From contig DULR01000044.1 of assembly GCA_012840245.1 (NCBI GenBank), forward strand, positions 1 to 64,000: 64,000 nucleotides of DNA, written 5' to 3'. The notes beneath the pieces were generated by a model. The model was given only the letters and a program-made list of their open reading frames with translations. It did not search any database and was not told where the DNA came from. The translations under genes were made by a program, and so were the position numbers. The number at the start of each line of letters is the position of its first letter. Position 1 is the stretch's first letter. This document shows, piece after piece, positions 38,698 through 46,401 of the stretch. This DNA comes from Clostridiaceae bacterium (GTDB taxonomy: Bacteria > Bacillota > Clostridia > DSM-8532).

Positions 38698-38959
38698 CGA
38701 TGGTTACACCCTCCGGCTTATAGTCGATCTTGACGACCGAAAGAACCCGTGCCGCACCTTCCTGAACGCATATCTGCTGTGCCTTCTTTACGATCTCCAG
38801 CAAGGTATCAAGTTCCCCTTCCATAGTTGTTTCCATGGGACCTACTTCATATGGAACACCGCTTTGGGCAATCATTTCAATAACCTTGTCCACTATCGGA
38901 TAAATTCGCTCGGGTGGTGCATTGGGTATAACCTGGAGACTAAGATTAATGTTTGCCAT
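38663..38959 (-). CDS. thiamine-binding protein, MTH1187/YqgV family
   Basis: This 98-residue ferredoxin-like protein has NINLSLQVIPNAPPERIYPIVDKVIEMI and YEVGPMETTMEGELDTLLEIV, typical of the MTH1187/PF01910 family, whose members bind thiamine or hydroxymethylpyrimidine. It is the first gene behind the TPP riboswitch, which supports a cytoplasmic role in handling the imported precursor. Its end overlaps the permease start by about 35 bp. Confidence 0.88.
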   Translation of the reverse strand: MANINLSLQVIPNAPPERIYPIVDKVIEMIAQSGVPYEVGPMETTMEGELDTLLEIVKKAQQICVQEGAARVLSVVKIDYKPEGVTIDEKVGKYRKKE

Positions 38960-39101
38960 AGAAACCCCTTCCTTTCCATGCGGGTCGAAAGCTTACCACA
39001 GCAACCTTCAGTTTACCTTGTGTGATATGTATGCGACAGCATACATCTGATCAGCGCGCTGACAGCATTAAAGCAGATGAAATGCATGGCTTGTTTCCGA
39101 T

Positions 39102-39129
39102 AAAAATAAAACCGCCCCAGAGAGGCGGC
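39102..39129 (-). terminator. riboswitch-controlled terminator
   Basis: On the minus strand, GCCGCCTC pairs with the GGGGCGGT side and is followed by TTTATTTTT, between the TPP aptamer and the first transporter gene. Confidence 0.8.
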
Positions 39130-39141
39130 ATAAGACCAAAT

Positions 39142-39237
39142 CACATTGCGCATTCCCTCCGCTGGTACTAACCAGATCAGGTTCCTGATGGTCGGGATTT
39201 AAAATCCCCTCTCAGCCGGTCCACCGGCTCCCACATG
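39142..39237 (-). promoter_or_regulatory. TPP riboswitch (THI element)
   Basis: The minus strand has the conserved CTGAGAGGG, GACC, GGAACCTGATCTGG, TTAGTACCAGCG and GAGGGAA blocks in order, plus a P3a-like CCGGTGGACCGG hairpin. It is followed by an intrinsic terminator, so TPP binding should end transcription of the four downstream transporter genes. Confidence 0.96.
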
Positions 39238-39255
39238 CTATTTATTATTATGGAT

Positions 39256-39284
39256 ATTTTACTCAATTATTTTCAGCATGTCAA
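39256..39284 (-). promoter_or_regulatory. promoter of the TPP-controlled operon
   Basis: TTGACA (39279-39284) and TAAAAT (39256-39261) on the minus strand are 17 bp apart, which starts the transcript near 39248, just before the riboswitch. Nothing clear was seen in 39290-39440 apart from AT-rich DNA. Confidence 0.75.
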
Positions 39285-39461
39285 GAAAAGTTTCCGCTAA
39301 AATATTTTCTCAGTATCTGAAGTTGGTATATATTTATCAAATATACAGCATGTTGTTTACATAATAATTAGTGTATGGTACGATATGGTAGTATTTAGTC
39401 GGGTATGGCAATGACAGGCCCGGAAACTTATTTTTTTATTATTATTAAGGAGGTTCACTAG

Positions 39462-40256
39462 ATGAAAAGAGCCAAAAAAATAGTTTCTTTGTTGTCACTG
39501 TTGATGGTGGTAGTCATGCTCTCAGGTTGCCTTTCAATCGACATGAAGGTAGGCAAGAACGGCTCTCTGGACATAACTTATACCATAGACACCTCTCAGA
39601 CAGGCGGAATGGTGTCGACCAAGGACATAAAAGATGCTATTGAGCAATCAGTCGACAATATCAACAATACTGCTGACAGCAAGATCGCAAAGCTTAAGAG
39701 CGTCAAGGAAAACAAGGGCAAGAAAACAATCACCGCTGTTATATCCGTAAAAGATATAAACGATATGAATGACGGCTCTTATTTCGGAACGGTGAAAAAG
39801 TACAGGAAGGATAACGGCAGAGGACTTGACAACCTTGTCGATACCAAAAACAAAAGTGTTAAAGGAAATAAGGTTTCCGACAATCTTTATATGGTTTATT
39901 TCCCTATGACGGGGGCCGGCCAGTATGATCTGATGGAAGTTACGGTCACTGTTCCCGGAAGCATCAGATACATAACCGATGGTGGCGAAATTACGAAGAA
40001 GAACACCGCAGTATTCGGCAGCGAATATCCTCTCGTCGTATTCAAAAAAGGCGGCGGATTTCCTCTCTGGCTGCTGATAATAGCTGCTGTTGCAGTTATC
40101 TTTGCAGTAACCAGAAAGAAGAAGCCTGTCACTGCTCCTGCAGCCGCTGCTCCCGCTCCCGCCGGAGAAGCACCTGTTCAGCCGCCTGTACAGGCTGATC
40201 AGGCTGAGACACAGCCGACAGTTCCTGATGAAGCAAGCAATAACCCGGCTGAGTAA
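39462..40256 (+). CDS. lipoprotein with a C-terminal membrane anchor, function unknown
   Basis: This 264-residue protein has a signal peptide ending in the lipobox LSGC (Cys about 23), an outer domain of about 170 residues beginning SIDMKVGKNGSLDITYTID, a membrane segment GFPLWLLIIAAVAVIFAVT (about 199-217), a KKK stop-transfer and a Pro/Ala-rich tail (about 223-264). The front half resembles LppM/DUF3153-type domains in pattern only. AAGGAGG precedes the ATG. It is a single gene with its own terminator. A lipid anchor plus a transmembrane helix is unusual. Confidence 0.75.
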   Translation: MKRAKKIVSLLSLLMVVVMLSGCLSIDMKVGKNGSLDITYTIDTSQTGGMVSTKDIKDAIEQSVDNINNTADSKIAKLKSVKENKGKKTITAVISVKDINDMNDGSYFGTVKKYRKDNGRGLDNLVDTKNKSVKGNKVSDNLYMVYFPMTGAGQYDLMEVTVTVPGSIRYITDGGEITKKNTAVFGSEYPLVVFKKGGGFPLWLLIIAAVAVIFAVTRKKKPVTAPAAAAPAPAGEAPVQPPVQADQAETQPTVPDEASNNPAE

Positions 40257-40280
40257 TCAAATTTAAGTACGTCATTGATA

Positions 40281-40319
40281 AATCCCCGGCTGATATTTTT
40301 AAATTGCCGGGGATTTTTT
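40281..40319 (+). terminator. terminator after the lipoprotein gene
   Basis: AATCCCCGGC and GCCGGGGATT form a strong stem followed by TTTTT. Confidence 0.85.
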
Positions 40320-40341
40320 CACATAACGACAGCAGCTTTGT

Positions 40342-40472
40342 AAAGATTCTTCGCTTCGCTCAGAGATGACATAGCGACTAAAATCGCTCAAAAAACGGGC
40401 ATTCATAGCATGCCCGTTTTTTTATGGCTGGATTGATAGATTCTTCGGTCGCTTCGCTCTCTCAGATGACAG
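40342..40472. repeat. two dispersed repeats flanking a bidirectional hairpin
   Basis: GATTCTTCGCTTCGCTCAGA (40345-) and a variant GATTCTTCGGTCGCTTCGCT (about 40437-) belong to the family at 9449-9647. Between them, AAAAACGGGCA/TGCCCGTTTTTTT (40389-40423) is a good bidirectional terminator between the lipoprotein and sfsA. Confidence 0.75.
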
Positions 40473-40518
40473 AAAGAGGCGCTCAGAAGACATTTATGTT
40501 CGATAGGTATGACAATGT

Positions 40519-41211
40519 TTAGATCAGAACGACCGGCACCGGGTCGCCTAATGATAAAAAATCCTTCCCGACATGACAGTCATAGCACAGAACATGTACT
40601 CCTGCTTCAAATGCCTTTTTTAGTTCTGAGCCGAACTCGGGATGCATTCTGACATTGGGCAAGAATGACGAAACACCTTTCATCTGGACTATGAAGACCA
40701 CATAGGCTTCATATCCCATGGCAGCTGCTTTGGCAAGCTCCTTCAAATGCTTTACCCCGCGTTCGGTGGGCGCATCGGGAAAAAGCGCGATATCATTCTC
40801 TTCGAGCGTAACTCCCTTTACTTCAGCCAAAGCTCTTTTAGTTGCTGTTTCAATATACAGATCAAATCTGGAATCCATGAATTGCTTCTCAGGTCTGATC
40901 AGCGTTACGGAGTCGAGACCGGGAAGCTCCAGACCGCTTTCTACTGCTTCCCTGAAAACCTTGTTTGGCGCGATGCTGTCTATATTGACAAGCCTTTTCC
41001 CCTTTTCGACACCTATTATCGAGAACCCCGTCTTACGGGATTCATTAGCCGATTTTTCAAGATAAACAACAGTTCCGGGAATAAAGAGCTCACGGCATCT
41101 TCCGGTATTCCGGACATGGGCTGTGATCACTTCACCTGCATACTCACACCTGGCTATAAACCTGTTGGGCCTTTCTATGAATTTTGCCTTTACTACATCA
41201 TGATACTTCAT
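40519..41211 (-). CDS. sfsA: SfsA family protein
   Basis: This 230-residue protein has the SfsA pattern: an N-terminal OB-like part (FIERPNRFIARCEYAGEVITAHVRNTGRC) and a nuclease-like domain with DSRFDLYIE, ALAEVKGVTLE and FPDAPTERGVKHLKEL. The acidic D, E-x-K set suggests a PD-(D/E)xK fold. The name comes from sugar fermentation stimulation in E. coli; the biochemical role is unsettled. It is divergent from the MFS gene. Confidence 0.93.
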   Translation of the reverse strand: MKYHDVVKAKFIERPNRFIARCEYAGEVITAHVRNTGRCRELFIPGTVVYLEKSANESRKTGFSIIGVEKGKRLVNIDSIAPNKVFREAVESGLELPGLDSVTLIRPEKQFMDSRFDLYIETATKRALAEVKGVTLEENDIALFPDAPTERGVKHLKELAKAAAMGYEAYVVFIVQMKGVSSFLPNVRMHPEFGSELKKAFEAGVHVLCYDCHVGKDFLSLGDPVPVVLI

Positions 41212-41334
41212 TTATGCTCTCCGATCATATCAGTTGCTGTTTCTTCCTTATTAAAGATTGATTATATATCAGATCGCATCATACGGCAAGAAACATGCTG
41301 AAGCCCCAAAGCAAAACGGTAATAAACCGGGTTC

Positions 41335-41364
41335 TTGCTTAATCATGATGTTTCATGCTAGAAT
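41335..41364 (+). promoter_or_regulatory. predicted MFS gene promoter
   Basis: TTGCTT (41335-41340) and TAGAAT (41359-41364) are 18 bp apart, about 40 bp before the chosen start. Confidence 0.5.
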
Positions 41365-41403
41365 TAGACGATATTTTATATATTGACAGGAATGCATAGG
41401 ACT

Positions 41404-42612
41404 ATGGTTAAATACTTCATTATAATTATTTATCTGGCTTTCATCAGCCTGGGACTGCCTGATTCGCTTCTTGGCGCAGCCTGGCCTGTCATGAGACTCG
41501 ATCTTGATGCATCACTTGAAGCAGCAGGAATGATAGCAATGACAATAACCTTTGGCACCATTGTATCCAGCTTATTCAGTGAGAAGCTTATAAAGCGCTT
41601 CGGAACAGGTAAAATAACTTTTATTAGTGTGTTTGCAACCGCAGCTGCTCTGCTCGGTTTTTCCCTTTCAAATTCATATATCTGGCTTATAATATGCGCT
41701 ATACCTTTAGGTCTGGGAGCAGGTTCGGTAGACGCAGGCCTTAATAATTTCGTTGCTCTGAATTATAAAGCCCATCACATGAGCTGGCTGCATTGCTTTT
41801 GGGGAATCGGCGTAACAATGGGACCGGTAATCATCTCCCGCGGCATAAAATCAAATAATGACTGGCGAAGCGGTTATCTTACGATCAGCATAATCCAGTT
41901 TGTCCTGGTTGTAATATTATTCTTTTCAATTCCGGTGTGGAGCAAAGTATCAAAAAATACCAATGCTGAAAACACTCCCGGGAGTATGCCGCAGGCTGAA
42001 GGTCCCGGTGTGAGGGTATTTAAAATAAAGGGATTGAAACTTGCGTTGACTGCATTCTTTTTTTATTGTGGTATTGAGGCAACCACCGGCTTATGGGGAA
42101 GCAGTTATCTGGTAAACATAAAAAATATGTCTCCGGCTGATGCAGCCCGCTGGATATCTGCCTATTATGCAGGAATCACCATAGGGAGATTCATTGTCGG
42201 ATTTATCACAATGAAGCTCAGCAGCAAAACACTGATACGATGTGGACAGATCATCGTTGTCATAGGAGTCATTTTGCTTCTTTTGCCCCTGCCTGTGCAA
42301 TTTTCTCTCGCAGGTTTCGTGCTTATTGGACTGGGCTGTGCTCCTATATTTCCTGCCATGCTCCATGAAACCCCGAACAGATTTGGGAAAAATAACTCAC
42401 AAAAAATAATGGGGCTGCAAATGGCCATTGCATATGTCGGCGGTGCTCTGCTACCTCCTGCTTCAGGTTATATCGCGGCCAAAACGACTATAAGAGTCCT
42501 GCCCCTACTGCTGCTGTTTTTCACCGTGAGCATGCTTGCGGCAAGCGAGCTTATCAATCTGACTCTTAAGAAAAACAGCACCGGTGATCCCATCAACTCA
42601 ACTGAAAATTAA
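41404..42612 (+). CDS. major facilitator superfamily transporter
   Basis: This 402-residue protein has about 12 membrane segments in two halves with a central loop (about 185-205). The start VKYFIIIIYLAFISLGLPDSLLGAAWPVM and GSVDAGLNNFVA resemble the FucP/YbjJ-like sugar MFS group common in Firmicutes. The substrate is unknown. Possible starts are a TTG at 41383, an ATG at 41392 and an ATG at 41404; the last has AGGAC close upstream and fits the family N-terminus best. It is a single-gene unit. Confidence 0.82.
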   Translation: MVKYFIIIIYLAFISLGLPDSLLGAAWPVMRLDLDASLEAAGMIAMTITFGTIVSSLFSEKLIKRFGTGKITFISVFATAAALLGFSLSNSYIWLIICAIPLGLGAGSVDAGLNNFVALNYKAHHMSWLHCFWGIGVTMGPVIISRGIKSNNDWRSGYLTISIIQFVLVVILFFSIPVWSKVSKNTNAENTPGSMPQAEGPGVRVFKIKGLKLALTAFFFYCGIEATTGLWGSSYLVNIKNMSPADAARWISAYYAGITIGRFIVGFITMKLSSKTLIRCGQIIVVIGVILLLLPLPVQFSLAGFVLIGLGCAPIFPAMLHETPNRFGKNNSQKIMGLQMAIAYVGGALLPPASGYIAAKTTIRVLPLLLLFFTVSMLAASELINLTLKKNSTGDPINSTEN

Positions 42613-42613
42613 A

Positions 42614-42663
42614 AAGGGGCTGTCTCAAAATACTATATATTGGATGCTTTTGAGACTACCCCT
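42614..42663. terminator. hairpin terminator between the MFS gene and dpaB
   Basis: AGGGGCTGTCTCAAAA and TTTTGAGACTACCCCT form a long imperfect stem. On the minus strand a TTTTT follows, so it can end dpaAB transcripts. It shares the GGCTGTCTCA core with the hairpin at 49687-49736. Confidence 0.75.
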
Positions 42664-42676
42664 AATGCTGCATTGA

Positions 42677-43255
42677 TCACATAAGTACAGGTTCTATCTG
42701 TTTTCCTTCCAGCGCATGTTCAATGGCTGGAACTATCATTCTGAATTTTGCCACCAGACTCGCAGGTTTCTTTATTGCGTCATCCTGACCAAAAGGAACG
42801 AAATAAATATTCTTTGTATTCAATAAGCTGCCGATATTCCTGGCGTTGCCTGCAAGGCCGTCATTTGTAGCTATAGCAAGCACAACAGGCATCTGATTCC
42901 TGAGATGTGCTTTTACGGCCATGGTCACAGGAGTGTCGGTTATGCCGTTAGCGATCTTTCCCAATGTATTACCCGTACAGGGAGCAACCAATACAAGATC
43001 GAGCAGTCTTTTGGGACCTATGGGCTCGGCTTCGGCAATGGAATCGATGCATTTTTTGCCCGATATCAGCTCCAGACGTCTTCGGATCTCCTCAGCAGTG
43101 CCAAAGCGCGAATCTATAGTTGCCACATTGCTTGATATGATCGGCGTGACATCAGCTCCCATGAAGACCAGACGTTCAAACTCCACCATGGCTTCACCGA
43201 TGGTGCAGAAAGATCCTGTCACCGCAATACCTATTCTCTTGCCTTTGATTTCCAT
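42677..43255 (-). CDS. dpaB: dipicolinate synthase subunit B
   Basis: This 192-residue flavoprotein-like (UbiX/Dfp fold) subunit acts with DpaA to make dipicolinic acid, the calcium-chelating spore core compound. The N-terminus GKRIGIAVTGSFCTIGEAM and APCTGNTLGKIANGITDTPVTMAVKAHLRN are typical. The ATG at 43255 follows GGGGTGG and overlaps the dpaA stop as TGATG, which replaces a start 5 codons upstream. It shows that the organism makes endospores. Confidence 0.95.
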   Translation of the reverse strand: MEIKGKRIGIAVTGSFCTIGEAMVEFERLVFMGADVTPIISSNVATIDSRFGTAEEIRRRLELISGKKCIDSIAEAEPIGPKRLLDLVLVAPCTGNTLGKIANGITDTPVTMAVKAHLRNQMPVVLAIATNDGLAGNARNIGSLLNTKNIYFVPFGQDDAIKKPASLVAKFRMIVPAIEHALEGKQIEPVLM

Positions 43256-44130
43256 CAATGTCCACCCCACTCTTCTTCGATTATGTTATAGATGGTGCGG
43301 CGGATTATATCTCCTGCTGTGAGAGGCGCTACCTTGCCCGGTATCCCCAGTGACCACTTGACTTTAAAGCCTGATTCTTCCGCTGCTTTAAAGTCGATAC
43401 CCCCCGGTGCCGAGGCAAGATCCAGAAGGAAACAGCCGCTCCTGGTCTTTTCAAGAATTTCTTTTGTTATGACCAATGCCGGAACCGTGTTGACGATCGC
43501 ATCCATATCGGATACATATCTTGCAAGCTGGCTGATAGGCACAGGCTTCAGACCCTGAGCTTCTATCCATGCTATGTCGGAGTATTTCCTAGCTGCCACC
43601 CATACCTCGGATCCAAGTCCCTGCAGCATTTTAGCCAGTATTTTTCCTATCCTGCCATAACCGACTATCAGGATCCTGCTGTCCATCAGCGTGATCGGAA
43701 GCTCTTCGATCAATATGCAAACCGTGCCCTCTGCCGTTGGAACTGCGTTCAGGACCGCAAGCTCCTCCCTCTCCAAAATATCGATGCATTTTACACCTTT
43801 CTGAGCAAAGCGGCTTTCAACGCCCTCCGGAATCTTTCCAGCTATCAAAAGCGAATTCCTGGGCGCTTTTTCAATGACTTCATCGATATGTGTCTTCTTC
43901 TCCGAGAACGGCGTTGACAGATATCCGTCACTGGTGGTTAATGGAATTCCTCCTACTATTACCTGTGCTTCGCCCAGAATAATATCCAAGGGTGAATTTT
44001 TGCTTGCCCAGGGCTTTCCGCTCTTATCAAAACCATATATCTCAACATATTGATAGTCTTTTTTCAGTAGCTCGGCCAGATAAATATTGCGCATGTCGCC
44101 CCCGATGACAGCATATTTTCGTCTGTGCAT
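43255..44130 (-). CDS. dpaA: dipicolinate synthase subunit A
   Basis: This 291-residue NAD(P)-dependent dehydrogenase-like subunit has a Rossmann motif LIVGYGRIGKILAKMLQGLG (about 153-172) and an N-terminal Rossmann-like part KYAVIGGDMRNIYLAELL. It turns an early lysine-pathway intermediate toward dipicolinate in the mother cell. GGGGAGG precedes the ATG. Upstream, CATAAAATG preceded at 15-17 bp by AC resembles a sigma-K promoter with mismatches. That would fit late mother-cell expression but is weak evidence. Confidence 0.94.
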   Translation of the reverse strand: MHRRKYAVIGGDMRNIYLAELLKKDYQYVEIYGFDKSGKPWASKNSPLDIILGEAQVIVGGIPLTTSDGYLSTPFSEKKTHIDEVIEKAPRNSLLIAGKIPEGVESRFAQKGVKCIDILEREELAVLNAVPTAEGTVCILIEELPITLMDSRILIVGYGRIGKILAKMLQGLGSEVWVAARKYSDIAWIEAQGLKPVPISQLARYVSDMDAIVNTVPALVITKEILEKTRSGCFLLDLASAPGGIDFKAAEESGFKVKWSLGIPGKVAPLTAGDIIRRTIYNIIEEEWGGH

Positions 44131-44223
44131 CCTAAAACCTCCCCATTGTCATTCAATAATACATTTTATGAATTCCTCTGTTGCGGTGTGTATCAAACGG
44201 AGGTCAGCATGCCTGTGGACAAC

Positions 44224-44250
44224 AAAAAAACCTCCCTGAGGCAGGAGGTT
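44224..44250 (-). terminator. terminator after the M16 peptidase
   Basis: On the minus strand, AACCTCC pairs with GGGAGGTT and is followed by TTTTT. Confidence 0.85.
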
Positions 44251-44271
44251 CATTTCAAGGCTTTTCCCATA

Positions 44272-45531
44272 TCAGAATCTCAGATATTCCATTACATTCG
44301 GTGATACTGAAGTATCTCCAAGTATAACAAGTCCGGTCTGGCCTTCGGTAAAGATCCAATGGATCAGCTCGGTGATGGTCCTGATGCTTACATTCTCGAT
44401 TTGTCTCAGAACTGTTGCCGGTGAGTTCACAACACCTGTTATTATCTTGGATTTTCCGTAAGCGCTCATTCGGCCCGAAGTACTGTCCAGGCTAAGGATA
44501 TAGTTGCCCTTGAGCTGGTTCTTGCTTATAAGAAGCTCATTTTCTGTAATGCCATTGTCAATCAGATTTTTCAACTCCACGCCTATGAGCCTTATTATCT
44601 CCTGGGTATTTTCAGGATTCGTCGCAGCATAGATAGTGAACATCCCGCAATCACGGAATGCGGTCGGGTATGAGTATATGGAATATACAAGTCCGCGCTC
44701 TTCACGTATGTTCTGGAACAGTCTGGAGCTCATCCCGCCGCCCAGTATGTTATTGAGCACCATTAAGGCATAAAGTCTCTCATCGCTCATGGGCAGTCCC
44801 CTGAAACCTATACATACATGTGTCTGCTCGGTCTCTTTTTTTCTGTACAGGAAGTGGGTCCTGAAATCAGGCCTTTTCTCGGGAAGCCTGCAAAATCCGA
44901 TGGACTTCCATTTGCTGAAATACTTGTTGATGATATTCAGAAGTTCGTTTTCCTTAAAATTGCCTACCACCGAGATCACACAGTTGTCAGGCACATAATA
45001 ATCGAACATATGCTTGAACAGATCGTTTCTCGTTATATTACGCAACGATTTTGCAGTGCCCAGGATAGGATACCCCAGAGGTCCGTCGCTCCACATCTCT
45101 TCGGTCAACAGATCATGGGCATACTCCTCCGGATCATCCTCATACATGCTGATTTCTTCAAGGACCACTTTTTTCTCAGTTTCTATATGGACTGGATTGA
45201 ACAGGGGATTTAGTATCATGTCCGATAATATCTCGACGGCTGTTTCAAGATCACTGTCCAGCGTCTTGGTGTAAAAACAGGTACAATCTTTTCCTGTATA
45301 AGCATTTATCTCGCCACCGATCTTGTCGATTGCACATGCGATATCCCTGGCCGTACGGGTTTTTGTCCCTTTGAACAGCATATGCTCAATAAAATGGGAT
45401 ATCCCATTATTCTGACGTGTTTCGTTTCTTGATCCGACTCCGATCCATACTCCGAATGACACCGATTTTAAGTGATTAAGACATTCGTAAACTACAGTCA
45501 GGTTGTTCTCAAGGATGTACTCTTTATACAA
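44272..45531 (-). CDS. M16 family zinc peptidase (YmxG-like processing protease)
   Basis: This 419-residue M16B metallopeptidase has the inverted zinc motif HFIEH (about 46-50), a downstream acidic EEISMYEDDPEE ligand region, and the second-half motif GGGMSSRLFQNIREERGLVYSIYS. The start is taken as TTG at 45531, with AAGGTGG upstream, because the next ATG at 45564 has no ribosome binding site. YmxG-like genes commonly lie near dpaA in Bacilli and Clostridia. The substrate is unknown. Confidence 0.9.
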   Translation of the reverse strand: MYKEYILENNLTVVYECLNHLKSVSFGVWIGVGSRNETRQNNGISHFIEHMLFKGTKTRTARDIACAIDKIGGEINAYTGKDCTCFYTKTLDSDLETAVEILSDMILNPLFNPVHIETEKKVVLEEISMYEDDPEEYAHDLLTEEMWSDGPLGYPILGTAKSLRNITRNDLFKHMFDYYVPDNCVISVVGNFKENELLNIINKYFSKWKSIGFCRLPEKRPDFRTHFLYRKKETEQTHVCIGFRGLPMSDERLYALMVLNNILGGGMSSRLFQNIREERGLVYSIYSYPTAFRDCGMFTIYAATNPENTQEIIRLIGVELKNLIDNGITENELLISKNQLKGNYILSLDSTSGRMSAYGKSKIITGVVNSPATVLRQIENVSIRTITELIHWIFTEGQTGLVILGDTSVSPNVMEYLRF

Positions 45532-45688
45532 TAACAAAACCACCTTAGAAGAAAACCCCCGCATGCCGATATGACCGACACGCTTAAGGGCGTTTCTGTT
45601 TCAGAATAGAATATATTTATGATTATGCAACAACGGGAATTAAATAAGTAACGACGGGATAACCCGTCGCTAAAAGCCTGATAAGGCC

Positions 45689-46390
45689 TTATATCAATAC
45701 GAATTCACCCCTGAATTGCAAAACACCGACGCTTTCCATCAACTCTGCAGTGATCTTTTTAAGTATATTCCTTTTCTCTACATGACCCGTATAATTTCCT
45801 TCGATCCTGTCAACTTCCCTGTATTGCTGAAGCACATATTTTTTCGCGCCTTTTATTATCCTGGATATATCCCTCAGATCATCGTCGTCGAGCTCCGGTG
45901 TGTATGTAGTTCTGAACTCATATTCTATAAAGGCGTTCTTCAATATTTCTATGCTTTCCATCACTTTTGCCGTATTCACCGGTGAGCAGCAAATCTTGCC
46001 ATATTTGCAAAGAGGAGCCTTTATGTCCATCGCCACATAATCCAGAAGACCGTTGTTTATAAGTGTTCTTAAGCATTCCGGATTTGTGCCGTTTGTATCA
46101 AGCTTGGTTTTGAAGTCCATCTTCCTGATCTTTTCCAAAAAACACGGGAGATCTTTTTGAAGTGTGGGCTCACCTCCTGAAACAACAACTCCGTCCAGAA
46201 GCCCGCGTCTCTTCTCCAGAAAAGCAAGAACGCTGTCTTCATCATATATTTCATTGTCTTCAGTGAATTTGATAAGACGTCGGTTGTGACAATAGCCACA
46301 ATTCATATTGCAGCCCTGTGTAAACACGACAGCGGATATTTTCCCCGGATAGTCCACCATTGAATTCTTTTGCAGCCCTGCAATCCTCAT
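45689..46390 (-). CDS. nrdG: anaerobic ribonucleoside-triphosphate reductase activating protein
   Basis: This 233-residue radical-SAM enzyme installs the glycyl radical on NrdD. It has CNMNCGYCHN (CxxxCxxC, about 27-36), VSGGEPTLQ and TKLDTNGTNPE. It follows nrdD after about 11 bp on the same strand. A CGACGGG/CCCGTCG hairpin (45652-45669) lies about 20 bp after its stop and may act as a terminator. Confidence 0.95.
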   Translation of the reverse strand: MRIAGLQKNSMVDYPGKISAVVFTQGCNMNCGYCHNRRLIKFTEDNEIYDEDSVLAFLEKRRGLLDGVVVSGGEPTLQKDLPCFLEKIRKMDFKTKLDTNGTNPECLRTLINNGLLDYVAMDIKAPLCKYGKICCSPVNTAKVMESIEILKNAFIEYEFRTTYTPELDDDDLRDISRIIKGAKKYVLQQYREVDRIEGNYTGHVEKRNILKKITAELMESVGVLQFRGEFVLI

Positions 46391-46401
46391 AATCCACCTT
46401 T

